From Streptomyces fungicidicus (lineage in GTDB: Bacteria; Actinomycetota; Actinomycetes; Streptomycetales; Streptomycetaceae): a stretch of DNA of 64,000 nucleotides. The notes under the pieces are model-generated. The model saw only the letters and a list, made by a program, of their open reading frames with translations. It was not told the DNA's origin and made no database searches. Made by a program: the position numbers and the translations under genes. This document shows, piece after piece, positions 50,698 through 59,512 of this stretch (the first letter of the stretch is position 1; the number at the start of each line of letters is the position of its first letter). The stretch is from NCBI RefSeq assembly GCF_003665435.1, contig NZ_CP023407.1, forward strand, positions 3,906,001 to 3,970,000, given 5' to 3'.

Positions 50698-52314
50698 CTA
50701 CGCGGTCGGCTTCTCCTCGAGGCGGGGGAAGAGGACCGCGCCCTTGGTGACCGTCGAGCCGGCGGGCAGGACGCCCCAGGTGCCGGCCTCCTGGACCTTC
50801 TGGCCGGCGAGGGCGCCGAGGCCGGCCTCCGCGCCGAGGGAGTCCCAGAGCTTCTGGGAGGTCTCCGGCATGACCGGGTTGAGGAGGACCGCCACCGCGC
50901 GGAGGGACTCCGCCGCCGTGTAGAGGATGGTGGCCAGGCGGGCCTTGCCCTCGGGTGAGTCGTCCTTGGCGACCTTCCAGGGCTCCTGCTCGGTGATGTA
51001 GCCGTTGACCTGCTTCACGAAGTCGAAGACGGCCAGGATGCCGCCCTGGAAGTCCAGCTCCTCGCCGATCTTCCGGTCGGCCTCCGCGACCGCCTTGGCC
51101 AGGCCGTCGTGGATCGCCTTCTCCGCGTCGCCGTCGGCCGTCGCGGCAGGCAGCTCACCGCCGAAGTACTTGCCGACCATCGCGGCCACGCGGGACGCCA
51201 GGTTGCCGTAGTCGTTCGCCAGCTCGCTGGTGTAGCGGGCGGAGAAGTCCTCCCAGGAGAAGCTGCCGTCCTGGCCGAACGCGATCGCCCGCAGGAAGTA
51301 CCAGCGGTACGCGTCCACGCCGAAGTGCGAGGTCAGGTCCTGCGGCTTGATGCCGGTCAGGTTGGACTTGCTCATCTTCTCGCCGCCGACCATCAGCCAG
51401 CCGTTGGCGGCGATCTTCCCGGGGAGCGGGAGGCCCTGCGCCATCAGCATGGCCGGCCAGATGATCGCGTGGAAGCGGAGGATGTCCTTGCCGACGAGGT
51501 GCACGTCGGCCGGGAACGTCGACTCGAACTTCTCCGGGCTCTCGTTGTAGCCGACCGCCGTGGCGTAGTTCAGCAGCGCGTCGACCCACACGTAGATGAC
51601 GTGCTTGTCGTCCCACGGGACCGGGACGCCCCAGTCGAACGTCGAGCGGGAGATGGAGAGGTCCTGCAGGCCCTGGCGGACGAAGTTCACGACCTCGTTG
51701 CGCGCGGACTCGGGCTGGATGAAGCCCGGGTTGGCCTCGTAGTGGGCGAGCAGCTTCTCGCTGTACTCGCTCAGCTTGAAGAAGTAGTTCTCCTCGCTGA
51801 GGATCTCCACCGGCTTCTTGTGGATCGGGCAGAGCTTCTGGCCCGCGTACTCGCCCTCGCCGTCGAGCAGTTCGCCGGGGAGCTTGTACTCCTCGCAGCC
51901 CACGCAGTACGGGCCCTCGTAGCCGCCCTTGTAGATCTCGCCCTTGTCGTACAGGTCCTGCACGAACTCCTGGACGCGGTCGGTGTGCCGCTTCTGCGTG
52001 GTGCGGATGAAGTCGTCGTTCGCGATGCCGAGGTGCTCCCAGAGGGGCTTCCAGGACTCCGTGACGAGCTTGTCGGCCCAGGCCTGCGGGGTGACCCCGT
52101 TCGCCTCGGCCGTGCGCATGATCTTCTGACCGTGCTCGTCCGTGCCGGTGAGGTACCACACCTTCTCACCGCGCTGGCGGTGCCAGCGGGTGAGCACGTC
52201 GCCTGCGACGGTCGTATAGGCGTGGCCCAGGTGAGGAGCGTCGTTGACGTAGTAGATGGGGGTCGAGACGTAGTACGCCTTCGCCCCCTGCTTCTCGGAT
52301 CCAGTGGCCGCCAT
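50698..52314 (-). CDS. metG: Methionyl-tRNA synthetase
   Basis: A 538-residue class I synthetase that charges tRNA with methionine. HLGH is at 28-31, the KMSKS motif occurs as GEKMSKSNLTG near residue 310, and the zinc-knuckle region shows CVGCEEY and CPIHKK, the short single-knuckle type. The C-terminal anticodon-binding helical domain is complete. There is no C-terminal tRNA-binding extension. Confidence 0.95.
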   Translation of the reverse strand: MAATGSEKQGAKAYYVSTPIYYVNDAPHLGHAYTTVAGDVLTRWHRQRGEKVWYLTGTDEHGQKIMRTAEANGVTPQAWADKLVTESWKPLWEHLGIANDDFIRTTQKRHTDRVQEFVQDLYDKGEIYKGGYEGPYCVGCEEYKLPGELLDGEGEYAGQKLCPIHKKPVEILSEENYFFKLSEYSEKLLAHYEANPGFIQPESARNEVVNFVRQGLQDLSISRSTFDWGVPVPWDDKHVIYVWVDALLNYATAVGYNESPEKFESTFPADVHLVGKDILRFHAIIWPAMLMAQGLPLPGKIAANGWLMVGGEKMSKSNLTGIKPQDLTSHFGVDAYRWYFLRAIAFGQDGSFSWEDFSARYTSELANDYGNLASRVAAMVGKYFGGELPAATADGDAEKAIHDGLAKAVAEADRKIGEELDFQGGILAVFDFVKQVNGYITEQEPWKVAKDDSPEGKARLATILYTAAESLRAVAVLLNPVMPETSQKLWDSLGAEAGLGALAGQKVQEAGTWGVLPAGSTVTKGAVLFPRLEEKPTA

Positions 52315-52359
52315 GACCGAAATCCTACTGGCCCGGGGCAGGTCGGCTCACACGCGTTT

Positions 52360-52392
52360 CGGGGGGCGGACGGGAATCCCGTCCGCCCCCCG
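52360..52392 (-). terminator. Terminator of the VWA-protein gene
   Basis: A perfect 15-bp stem (52360-52374 with 52378-52392) with a 3-base loop stands 28 bp after the VWA gene stop on the minus strand, before metG. Confidence 0.85.
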
Positions 52393-52420
52393 AGGAGGAC
52401 ATGAGGTGGTGCCGCGGTGC

Positions 52421-54091
52421 CTACGGGCGCCAGGACGCCAGTACGGCTTCGTACAGCTCCTTGTCGGTCAGCTCCAGCGGGCTCTCGCCGGCCAGGAAGT
52501 GCGCCGTGTTCGGGGCCTTGAGCTTGCGGAGGTAGTCGAATGCCTTGTTCTCCGGGTCGCCGAAGGCGACGAAGGAGAAGAAGACCGAGGGGTGGGACTT
52601 GGCGGCCTCGGTGAGGGCCTGTGTGGCGGGCGTTTTGGCGTCGGGGGCGCCGTCCGTCTGGAAGACCACCAGGGCGGGCGTGTCGGAGCCCGGACCCGCC
52701 GCGTCGTGGAGGGCGAGGACCTCCGCGACGGCCGCGTGGTAGCTGGTGCGGCCCATGCGGCCGAGGGAGGCGTGCAGGGTGTCGATCTTGTTCTCGTGGT
52801 CGGTGAGGGTGAGCTCGCCGGTGCCGTCCAGCTCGGTGGAGAAGAAGACCACCTTGACCGTGGCCTCGGGGTCGAGCTGCGCGGCGAGGGCCAGGGTCTG
52901 CTCGGCGAGGGCCTGGGCGGAGCCGTCCTTGTAGTACGGCCGCATGGACGCGGAGCGGTCGAGCACGAGGTAGACCTTGGCGCGGGTGCCGGTGAGGCGG
53001 TGCGCCTCGAGGGCGGCGCCGGCCGCGTCGTACGCGGTGGCGAGGGCGGGGGCGGTGGTGCGGACGTGGGTGGCGGGGGTGGCGGGGGCCTCGGCTTCGC
53101 CTTCGGCCCGGGTTTCGTTCCCACCCGCACCACCCGTGCCGGTCTCGTCGTCGGGTGCGGGTGGCCCCTGTGGGGCGTCCTCGCCGTCGGCGGCCGCGGC
53201 ATCCGTGCCTGACGGCTCTACGTCAGCTGCCTCGGGCTCCGCCTCGGTGTCCTGGGCGGGCTCGGTGGCGGGCTCGGGGGCCTCGGGCTGCTCGTCGGCT
53301 GCCGTCTCCGGCTTGGCGTCGGCGTTGGCGACAGGCTCGGGGGCCGTCGGCTCGGCGTCTTGCGCGGCTTCGGTCTCGGGCTCGGTGGCCGGCTCGGGCT
53401 TCGCCTCGGTCGCGGGCTCCGCCGGGGTCGCCGCCTCGGCGTCAGCGGCGGTGGCCTCGGGCTCCGGCTCGACGGCGGGCTCCGGCTGGGCTTTGGCCTT
53501 GGGCTCGGTGGCGGGCTCCGGTGCTTCCGGCTTGGCGTCGGCACCGGTGTCCTCTGCGGCCTCGGCCTCGGTCTCGGTGGCCGGCTCGGGCTTCGCCTCG
53601 GTCGCGGGCTCCGTCGGCGTCGCCGCCTCGGCGTCAACGGCGGTGGCCTCGGGCTCCGGCTCGACGGCGGGCTCCGGCTGGGCTTCGGCCTTGGGCTCGG
53701 TGGCGGGCTCCGGCTGCTTCTCCGCCTTGGTCTCGGCGCTGCTGTCCTGTGTGGACTCGGCGTCAGCGGTGGGGGCCGCGGGCTTGGCTTCCGGCTCCGG
53801 GGTGGTGGGCTTGGGGACTGCGATGTTGTCGAAGGCCGCCGAGACCAGGTCGTGCTCCTCGCGCTGCTCCGGGACGGAGACCGTGAGGGACTGCGGGTCG
53901 GGCTCGGGGGACGGGGACGGAACCCGCGGGGCCGCGGGTGTCTCCGTGGCCGCCTTCGCGGCGGGCTCCGCGGCGGGTGACGCCGGAGGCGCGGTCGCCG
54001 TCTCGACGGCGTCCGCCGCACCCTCCGCTTCGGCGGACTTCGCTTTGCGTGACCGGCCGAACGCGTTCCGCAGGAGAGTGAGAATGCCCAT
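52421..54091 (-). CDS. TerF-like VWA-domain protein with a long Glu/Pro/Ala-rich repeat region
   Basis: A 556-residue protein beginning MGILTLLRNAFGRSRK. Residues ~20-355 are low-complexity and acidic, built of EPATEPK, PEPAVEPEPEATA and EPATEAKPEPATE units with a 47-residue block that occurs twice. The C-terminal ~200 residues form a vWA domain of the TerF C-terminal type (VYLVLDRSASMRPYYKDGSA, with a DxSxS metal-binding site, and VVFQTDGAPD). Tellurite-family vWA proteins work with TerD-like partners, none of which is adjacent. ATG 54091 was chosen over an open upstream stretch. Confidence 0.8.
   Translation of the reverse strand: MGILTLLRNAFGRSRKAKSAEAEGAADAVETATAPPASPAAEPAAKAATETPAAPRVPSPSPEPDPQSLTVSVPEQREEHDLVSAAFDNIAVPKPTTPEPEAKPAAPTADAESTQDSSAETKAEKQPEPATEPKAEAQPEPAVEPEPEATAVDAEAATPTEPATEAKPEPATETEAEAAEDTGADAKPEAPEPATEPKAKAQPEPAVEPEPEATAADAEAATPAEPATEAKPEPATEPETEAAQDAEPTAPEPVANADAKPETAADEQPEAPEPATEPAQDTEAEPEAADVEPSGTDAAAADGEDAPQGPPAPDDETGTGGAGGNETRAEGEAEAPATPATHVRTTAPALATAYDAAGAALEAHRLTGTRAKVYLVLDRSASMRPYYKDGSAQALAEQTLALAAQLDPEATVKVVFFSTELDGTGELTLTDHENKIDTLHASLGRMGRTSYHAAVAEVLALHDAAGPGSDTPALVVFQTDGAPDAKTPATQALTEAAKSHPSVFFSFVAFGDPENKAFDYLRKLKAPNTAHFLAGESPLELTDKELYEAVLASWRP
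53381..53713. repeat. Two 141-bp direct repeats inside the VWA gene
   Basis: Copies at 53381-53521 and 53573-53713 are nearly identical and in frame, 192 bp apart. Each encodes 47 residues of the acidic linker. They could recombine and shorten or lengthen the linker by 64 residues. Confidence 0.8.
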
Positions 54092-54267
54092 GTGCGCAAC
54101 CCTTCGCGTGAGTTGATGCCCGTCAATCCCTGGCCAGGACGGACACGTAAGGTTAGCGGCCCGCAAGGGCGATCTTGGGCAGGGTCGGGTTTGCGGAATC
54201 GTATATGTCAAGGGTGCGATTCGGCCCCGCCGCGAGATCCGGCACAACTTCCCTAATGCTGCCGCAG

Positions 54268-54285
54268 GTTCACTCCCCGTTCATC
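54268..54285 (+). promoter_or_regulatory. PHO box upstream of phoX
   Basis: GTTCACT (54268-54274) and GTTCATC (54279-54285) are direct repeats at 11-bp spacing with a CCCC between, the arrangement bound by Streptomyces PhoP. It lies 72 bp upstream of the PhoX-family start codon, so phosphate control by PhoR-PhoP is expected. Confidence 0.75.
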
Positions 54286-54357
54286 CGGGCGCCCGACCGC
54301 CGCACATATGTGCTCCTACGGTCGCGCTGACACCACGGGTACCCAAGGAGAGAAAAC

Positions 54358-56436
54358 GTGCGAAAGCTGCTGCCGTTGATCGGAACGCCGTCCGGTTCCC
54401 ACCCCGGCGGCCGGTCCGCCATGACCTGCCGTTTCCGGTGTGGTGACGCCTGCCTCCACGAGGTGCCCAACACCAGCTCCAACGAGTACGTGGGCGATGT
54501 CATCGCCGGCGCCCTCAGCCGCCGCTCGATGATGCGCGCCGCCGCCGTGGTGACCGTCGCCGCGGCCGGCGCCGGCGCGGTCGGCGTCGCCGCCGCCCCC
54601 GAGGCGCAGGCGGCCCCCGCGGCCGGCAAGGGCGGTCACGGCAACCACAAGCCCAAGGGCGCCCGGGGTCTGCGCTTCACGCCCGTCGCGCCGAACACCG
54701 CCGACGCCGTGACCGTGCCCGAGGGCTACCGGCAGAACGTCGTCATCCGCTGGGGCGAGCCCATCCTGCGCGGCGCCCCCGTCTTCGACCCGGAGAAGCA
54801 GAGCGCCAGGGCGCAGGCCGGCCAGTTCGGCTACAACTGCGACTTCCTCTCGCTGCTGCCCCTCAAGGGCGAGCGCGGCCGGCAGCTCCTCGTCGCCAAC
54901 CACGAGTACACCGACGAGATCCTGATGTTCCGCGACTACGACGCCGACAACCCCACCCGTGAGCAGGTGGAGATCGCCTGGGCCGCGCACGGCCTGGCCG
55001 TGGTCGCCGTCGAGGAGGACAAGCGCACCGGCAAGCTGACGCCCGTCACCCGGCACCAGCTCAACCGGCGCCTCACCGCCACCTCCGAGTTCCGGCTCAC
55101 CGGGCCCGTCGCCGGGTCCGACCTGGTGAAGACCTCCGCCGATCCGCGCGGCACCAAGGTGCTCGGCACCCTCAACAACTGCTCCGGCGGCACCACCCCG
55201 TGGGGCACGACGCTGCACGGCGAGGAGAACTTCAACCAGTACTTCGCCAACGGCAGCAGCGCGACCGACAAGCGCTACGGGATCGGCACCGGCGCCACCG
55301 AGCGCAAGTGGGAGCGGTTCGACAAGCGGTTCGACCTCGCCCAGGAGCCCAACGAGGCGCACCGCTTCGGCTACGTCGTCGAGCTCGACCCGTACGACCC
55401 CGACTCCGCGCCCCGCAAGCACACCGCGCTCGGCCGGTTCAAGCACGAGGCCGCGACCGTGCGGCTGACGCACGACGGCCGTCCGGTCGTCTACACCGGT
55501 GACGACGAGCGCTTCGACTACTTCTACAAGTTCGTCGGCAGCAAGAAGATGCGGCACGGCAACAGCCGCTCCGCCCGCGAGCACAACCTCTCCCTGCTCG
55601 ACGAGGGCACGCTGTACGTCGCCAGGCTCACCGGTGACTCCCCCGCCATCGAGATCGACGGCACCGGCAAGCTGCCGAAGGACGGCGAGTTCGACGGCAG
55701 CGGCCAGTGGATCCCGCTGGCCACCGCCACCGCCGACGGCGCCGTCTCGCACGTCGAGGGCATGACCGCCGAGGAGGTGTTCGTCTTCACGCGCCTCGCC
55801 GGCGACAAGGTGGGCGCGACGAAGATGGACCGGCCCGAGGACATCGAGCCGAACCCGGTCACCGGCAAGGTGTACGTCGCCCTCACCAACAACTCCAACC
55901 GCGGCAAGACCGGTTACGCCGCCGCCGACGAGGCCAACCCGCGCAACGCCAACAAGCACGGTCACATCCTGGAGCTGACCGAGCGCCACAACCGGCCGGA
56001 GAGCACGTCGTTCGCCTGGTCGCTGTTCCTGGTCGCGGGCGACCCGGAGGACCCCGCGACGTACTTCGCCGGGTTCCCGAAGGACTCCGTCAGCCCGATC
56101 TCCTGCCCGGACAACGTCGCCTTCGACGACCACGGCAACCTGTGGATCTCCACCGACGGCAGCGCCCTCGGCTCGCACGACGGCCTCTTCGGCGTCGCCA
56201 CGCGCGGTGACCGGCGCGGTGAGCTGAAGCAATTCCTGACCGTGCCGACGGGCGCGGAGACCTGCGGTCCGGTCATCCAGGACCGGCGCGTGCTGGTCGC
56301 CGTGCAGCACCCGGGCGAGGTGGACGGGGCGACGGTGGACCGGCCCGCCAGCACCTGGCCCGACGGGCCCGGCACCTACGTGCGCCCGGCCGTCGTCGCG
56401 GTGTGGCGCGCGGACGGACAGGACATCGGCGTCTGA
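54358..56436 (+). CDS. phoX: PhoX-family secreted phosphatase (Tat substrate)
   Basis: A 692-residue alkaline phosphatase-type enzyme. The N-terminus carries a twin-arginine signal, SRRSMMRAAAVVTVAAAG at about 54-71, preceded by a ~50-residue extension, so it is probably exported folded with its metal cofactor. The PhoX body follows (FTPVAPNTADAVTVPEGY, NHEYTDEILM, GTLNNCSGGTTPWGT, DNVAFDDHGNLWISTDG). GTG at 54358 follows AAGGAGAG at good spacing. A PHO box stands upstream. Confidence 0.9.
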   Translation: MRKLLPLIGTPSGSHPGGRSAMTCRFRCGDACLHEVPNTSSNEYVGDVIAGALSRRSMMRAAAVVTVAAAGAGAVGVAAAPEAQAAPAAGKGGHGNHKPKGARGLRFTPVAPNTADAVTVPEGYRQNVVIRWGEPILRGAPVFDPEKQSARAQAGQFGYNCDFLSLLPLKGERGRQLLVANHEYTDEILMFRDYDADNPTREQVEIAWAAHGLAVVAVEEDKRTGKLTPVTRHQLNRRLTATSEFRLTGPVAGSDLVKTSADPRGTKVLGTLNNCSGGTTPWGTTLHGEENFNQYFANGSSATDKRYGIGTGATERKWERFDKRFDLAQEPNEAHRFGYVVELDPYDPDSAPRKHTALGRFKHEAATVRLTHDGRPVVYTGDDERFDYFYKFVGSKKMRHGNSRSAREHNLSLLDEGTLYVARLTGDSPAIEIDGTGKLPKDGEFDGSGQWIPLATATADGAVSHVEGMTAEEVFVFTRLAGDKVGATKMDRPEDIEPNPVTGKVYVALTNNSNRGKTGYAAADEANPRNANKHGHILELTERHNRPESTSFAWSLFLVAGDPEDPATYFAGFPKDSVSPISCPDNVAFDDHGNLWISTDGSALGSHDGLFGVATRGDRRGELKQFLTVPTGAETCGPVIQDRRVLVAVQHPGEVDGATVDRPASTWPDGPGTYVRPAVVAVWRADGQDIGV

Positions 56437-56475
56437 CACCGCGGGCGTCCGGGGGCGGGGGCGGGGAGGGCGGGG

Positions 56476-57402
56476 TCAGGGCCCGGGCACCAGGTCCTGA
56501 TCAAGCCACTCCCGGTACGCCGGCGCCTGCAGCGCCACCTCCCGGTACGCCTCGGCGAGATCCGGATAGACGCCCTCCAGCTCCGACTCCGTACGCGCCG
56601 CCAGCAGCAGCCGTACGCCCAGCGGGTCGCCGTGCAGCCGGCGGACCGCCGTCTCGGGGCGGGAGGGCGACGTCGGCTGGCACACGGTGACGACCTCGCC
56701 GATCGCCACCAGCGACGCGGCGGTGTGGTAGTCGCCGTGCAGCACGCGCGGGCTGATTCCGGCGGCGTGCAGGAGCCGGCGCACGGCGTCCCACTCGCCG
56801 TCGACCGCCGGGTCAATCATCCAGCGGTCCCCGGCCAGGTCCGACAGGTGGACGACGGGACGCGCGGCGGCCGGATGGTCGGCGGGCAGGGACACGCACT
56901 GCGGTTCCCGTTCGACGAGGACCCGGGTGCGCAGGCCTTCGGGGACGCGCAGCGGGAAGCCCTCGACCTCGTGCACGAAGGCCACGTCGAGCTGGCCGTC
57001 GGCGACCATGCGCAGCAGGGCGTTGGCGGAGACGTCCATGTGCAGGGTGGGTTCCTGCCAGTGCCGGCGCAGTCGCCGCAGCCAGCCGGCCAGGGCGCGG
57101 CTGGCGGTGGAGCCGATGCGCAGCTGCCGGCCGCCCACGGCGGCGGCGCGGGCCTCGGTGACCAGGGAGCGCAGCTCGGTGACGAGCGGGCGGGCGCGGC
57201 TGAGCACCAGCCGGCCCAGCGGGGTGGGCCGGCAGCCGGTCCGCGCGCGCACGAACAGGGCGCCGCCCAGCTCCTGTTCGACACGCCGCAGCTGCGTGCT
57301 CAACGAGGGCTGGGACACGCCGAGGTGACGCGCGGCGCGGTGCAGGCTGCCGGTGTCGGCGATCGCGCACAGCGCCCTGAGGTGCCTGACCTCGAGCTCC
57401 AT
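56476..57402 (-). CDS. LysR-family regulator next to snapalysin (SnpR-like)
   Basis: A 308-residue LysR regulator: N-terminal winged helix (HLRALCAIADTGSLHRAARHLGVSQPSLSTQLRRVE) and a C-terminal effector-binding domain. It is divergent from the snapalysin gene at 204-bp distance, the arrangement known for the snpA/snpR (mprA/mprR) pair of Streptomyces, where the LysR protein activates the protease gene. Confidence 0.87.
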   Translation of the reverse strand: MELEVRHLRALCAIADTGSLHRAARHLGVSQPSLSTQLRRVEQELGGALFVRARTGCRPTPLGRLVLSRARPLVTELRSLVTEARAAAVGGRQLRIGSTASRALAGWLRRLRRHWQEPTLHMDVSANALLRMVADGQLDVAFVHEVEGFPLRVPEGLRTRVLVEREPQCVSLPADHPAAARPVVHLSDLAGDRWMIDPAVDGEWDAVRRLLHAAGISPRVLHGDYHTAASLVAIGEVVTVCQPTSPSRPETAVRRLHGDPLGVRLLLAARTESELEGVYPDLAEAYREVALQAPAYREWLDQDLVPGP

Positions 57403-57606
57403 GCCCTGGGAGGGTAGGGCGGAAGTTCAGGTTTCACCAGACACACAAATCCCGTCCGTTCAGGCGGAGTCGGGCGCGCGGAGCATGGGTGGCCGGAGTC
57501 GGGCGATAGGGCGGTGTTATCACCTGTTGCCATCATCACAGCCGCCGCACGGGCGCGGAGACTCCTCGGTGACATGTGACTCAACCCCCACTTCGAGGAG
57601 TCATCG

Positions 57607-58293
57607 ATGCGCATGCGCATGCCCATGTCCGTGCTCACCGCCGCCGGCCTGAGCCTCACGGCCCTCGGCCTCGGCGCCGCCCCGGCGACGGCGGCCCCCG
57701 CTCCCCTCGACGCCGGCTCGTCCGCCGCGCCGTACGCCGCGTACGACGGTTCGGAGGAAGCGGCCGCCAACCGGGCCTTCTTCGAGGCCGTGCTGAAGTC
57801 GGCGGCGGAGAAGCGGGCCGCGAACCCGACGAGCGCGGCCGCCGTCACCGTCGTCTACAACGCCTCCCGGGCGCCGTCCTTCGCCACGCAGATAGCCCGC
57901 AGCACGCAGATCTGGAACAGCTCGGTGTCCAACGTGAGACTCCAGGCCGGCACGTCGGGCGCGGACTTCTCGTACTACGAGGGGAACGACTCGCGCGGCT
58001 CGTACGCCTCGACGGACGGGCACGGGCGGGGGTACATCTTCCTCGACTACCGGCAGAACCAGATGTACGACTCGACGCGGGTGACCGCGCACGAGACGGG
58101 GCACGTGCTGGGGCTGCCGGACCACTACTCGGGGCCGTGCAGTGAGCTGATGTCCGGGGGTGGTCCGGGGACGTCCTGCACCAACGCGTACCCCAACTCC
58201 GCGGAGCGGTCGCGGGTGAACCAGTTGTGGGCGAACGGGTTCGCTGCGGCGTTGGACAAGGCGGAGAAGGCGCTGCAGAAGTCCTCGCGGTAG
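57607..58293 (+). CDS. snpA: Snapalysin, small secreted zinc metalloprotease (M7)
   Basis: A 228-residue precursor of the smallest known metalloprotease type. A signal peptide (residues 1-30) and a propeptide to about residue 75 precede the mature domain with the zinc site HETGHVLGLPDHYSGPC (His162, His166, Asp172, the HExxHxxGxxD pattern that is peculiar to snapalysins). A pair of cysteines (178 and 192 or so) can form a disulfide. The ATG follows GAGGAG. Activation by the divergent LysR is expected. Confidence 0.92.
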   Translation: MRMRMPMSVLTAAGLSLTALGLGAAPATAAPAPLDAGSSAAPYAAYDGSEEAAANRAFFEAVLKSAAEKRAANPTSAAAVTVVYNASRAPSFATQIARSTQIWNSSVSNVRLQAGTSGADFSYYEGNDSRGSYASTDGHGRGYIFLDYRQNQMYDSTRVTAHETGHVLGLPDHYSGPCSELMSGGGPGTSCTNAYPNSAERSRVNQLWANGFAAALDKAEKALQKSSR

Positions 58294-58400
58294 CGGTAGC
58301 GGGAGCCGTTGCCCGTGGCGGTGCTGGTGGCCGCGCGGGGTGGGGGCGGGGCGGGGGGTGTTGCGCAGCCCGGCGTTTGCGGGGTGCCGCTGCGCCCACC

Positions 58401-58420
58401 CGTGCCGCCCCAGCGGCACG
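58401..58420 (+). terminator. Hairpin after snapalysin, part of a dispersed intergenic element
   Basis: CGTGCCGC (58401-58408) pairs with GCGGCACG (58413-58420). It is inside a GC-rich intergenic stretch (58340-58430) resembling the one at 35161-35291. It probably ends the snapalysin transcript and that of the convergent gene. Confidence 0.65.
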
Positions 58421-58431
58421 ACTGCCCGCAG

Positions 58432-59481
58432 CTACGGTGCGGCGTGGAGGGTCAGGTTGGTGAGGACGGCGCTGTGGTCGGTGTCGGGGAGGGGGAGGAC
58501 GCGGGTCCGGTGGGCGGCGAAGTGCTCGGAGACCAGGACGTGGTCGATCTGGGCGCCGAGGGTCGGCAAGGTGCGGGACGGCCAGGTCGGGGTCCGGTCG
58601 GCGCCGGCGAGGCGGGCCGCGTCGCGCAGACCGGTGTCGAGGATGCGGCGGAAGGCCGCGTGGTCCTGGGTGGCGTTGAAGTCCCCGGCCAGCACGGTCG
58701 GGGTGTCCCGGTCCGCGGCGGCGGCGTCGCGCAGCCGGCCCAGCTCCCGCTGCCAGAGGCGCACCTGCTCGGGGAGCGGCGGCATGGGGTGGGCGAGCTG
58801 GAGCCGCACGGTGTGGCCGTCGACGTCGGCGACGGCGCCGGGCATGCCCATGGTGCCGGGGACGCCGGCGGTGCCCCGCAGCGGGAACCGGCTCAGGATG
58901 ACGGAGCCCTCGGAGCCGCCGCCCGCCACCGACTGCCGGTACGGGTAGGCGTCGGTCAGCTCCCGCTTCAGCGTCGCGTCGCAGGTGTACTCGCACTCCT
59001 GGACGAACACCAGGTCCGGTTCCTCGCGGCGCACCACGTCGACGAGGGCGTCGGCGGCCCGCCCGAACTGCACGTTGGAGGTCAGCACCCGCAGCTCGGC
59101 GACGGGCGGCCCCACGGGGTCGCCGGCCTTCCCGTACGGCTCGATGAACCAGGCGAGCAGGCCGAGCAGGACCACTCCCCACACGGCGCCGGTCCACCAG
59201 CGGGCGAGCAGGGTGAACAGCAGTCCGGCCGCGGTGGGCACGAGCAGCCAGGGCAGGAAGGCGAGGAGCTGGGGCACGGGGGTGATGGCGTCGGTGTCGG
59301 CGGCGCGGCAGCCGACGACCACGCTCACCCCGGCGAACAGCAGCGCCGCACAGCCGGCGCCGAACCGCCGACGTCCCCCCGGCCGCCCGGCCCCGGCCCC
59401 GGTGACCGTGGGGTCGGCAGTCGCAGTGTCCAACGTCGCGGCCTTCCGTTCGCGGGCAGGGATGCCCGAATCCTCCCTCAA
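58432..59481 (-). CDS. Membrane-anchored endonuclease/exonuclease/phosphatase-family protein
   Basis: A 349-residue protein. Three transmembrane helices lie in about residues 40-120 (AALLFAGVSVVVG, LLVPTAAGLLFTLLARW, AVWGVVLLGLLAWFI); the rest is an extracytoplasmic EEP domain with LTSNVQFGR, PDLVFVQE, VLAGDFNAT, LGAQIDHVL and DTDHSAV, all metal and phosphate-site motifs. TTG 59481 gives this length; TTG 59433 has a better spaced GGAAGG and is an alternative. Substrate unknown, possibly a phosphodiester on the outside. Confidence 0.83.
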   Translation of the reverse strand: MREDSGIPARERKAATLDTATADPTVTGAGAGRPGGRRRFGAGCAALLFAGVSVVVGCRAADTDAITPVPQLLAFLPWLLVPTAAGLLFTLLARWWTGAVWGVVLLGLLAWFIEPYGKAGDPVGPPVAELRVLTSNVQFGRAADALVDVVRREEPDLVFVQECEYTCDATLKRELTDAYPYRQSVAGGGSEGSVILSRFPLRGTAGVPGTMGMPGAVADVDGHTVRLQLAHPMPPLPEQVRLWQRELGRLRDAAAADRDTPTVLAGDFNATQDHAAFRRILDTGLRDAARLAGADRTPTWPSRTLPTLGAQIDHVLVSEHFAAHRTRVLPLPDTDHSAVLTNLTLHAAP

Positions 59482-59512
59482 GGACGGCCGGCGACGACGA
59501 GTGGTTGCCGGA

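Noticed and set aside
54270..54629. Minus-strand frame opposite the phoX start
   Set aside because: Alanine-rich shadow of the twin-arginine signal region; it would also cover the PHO box.
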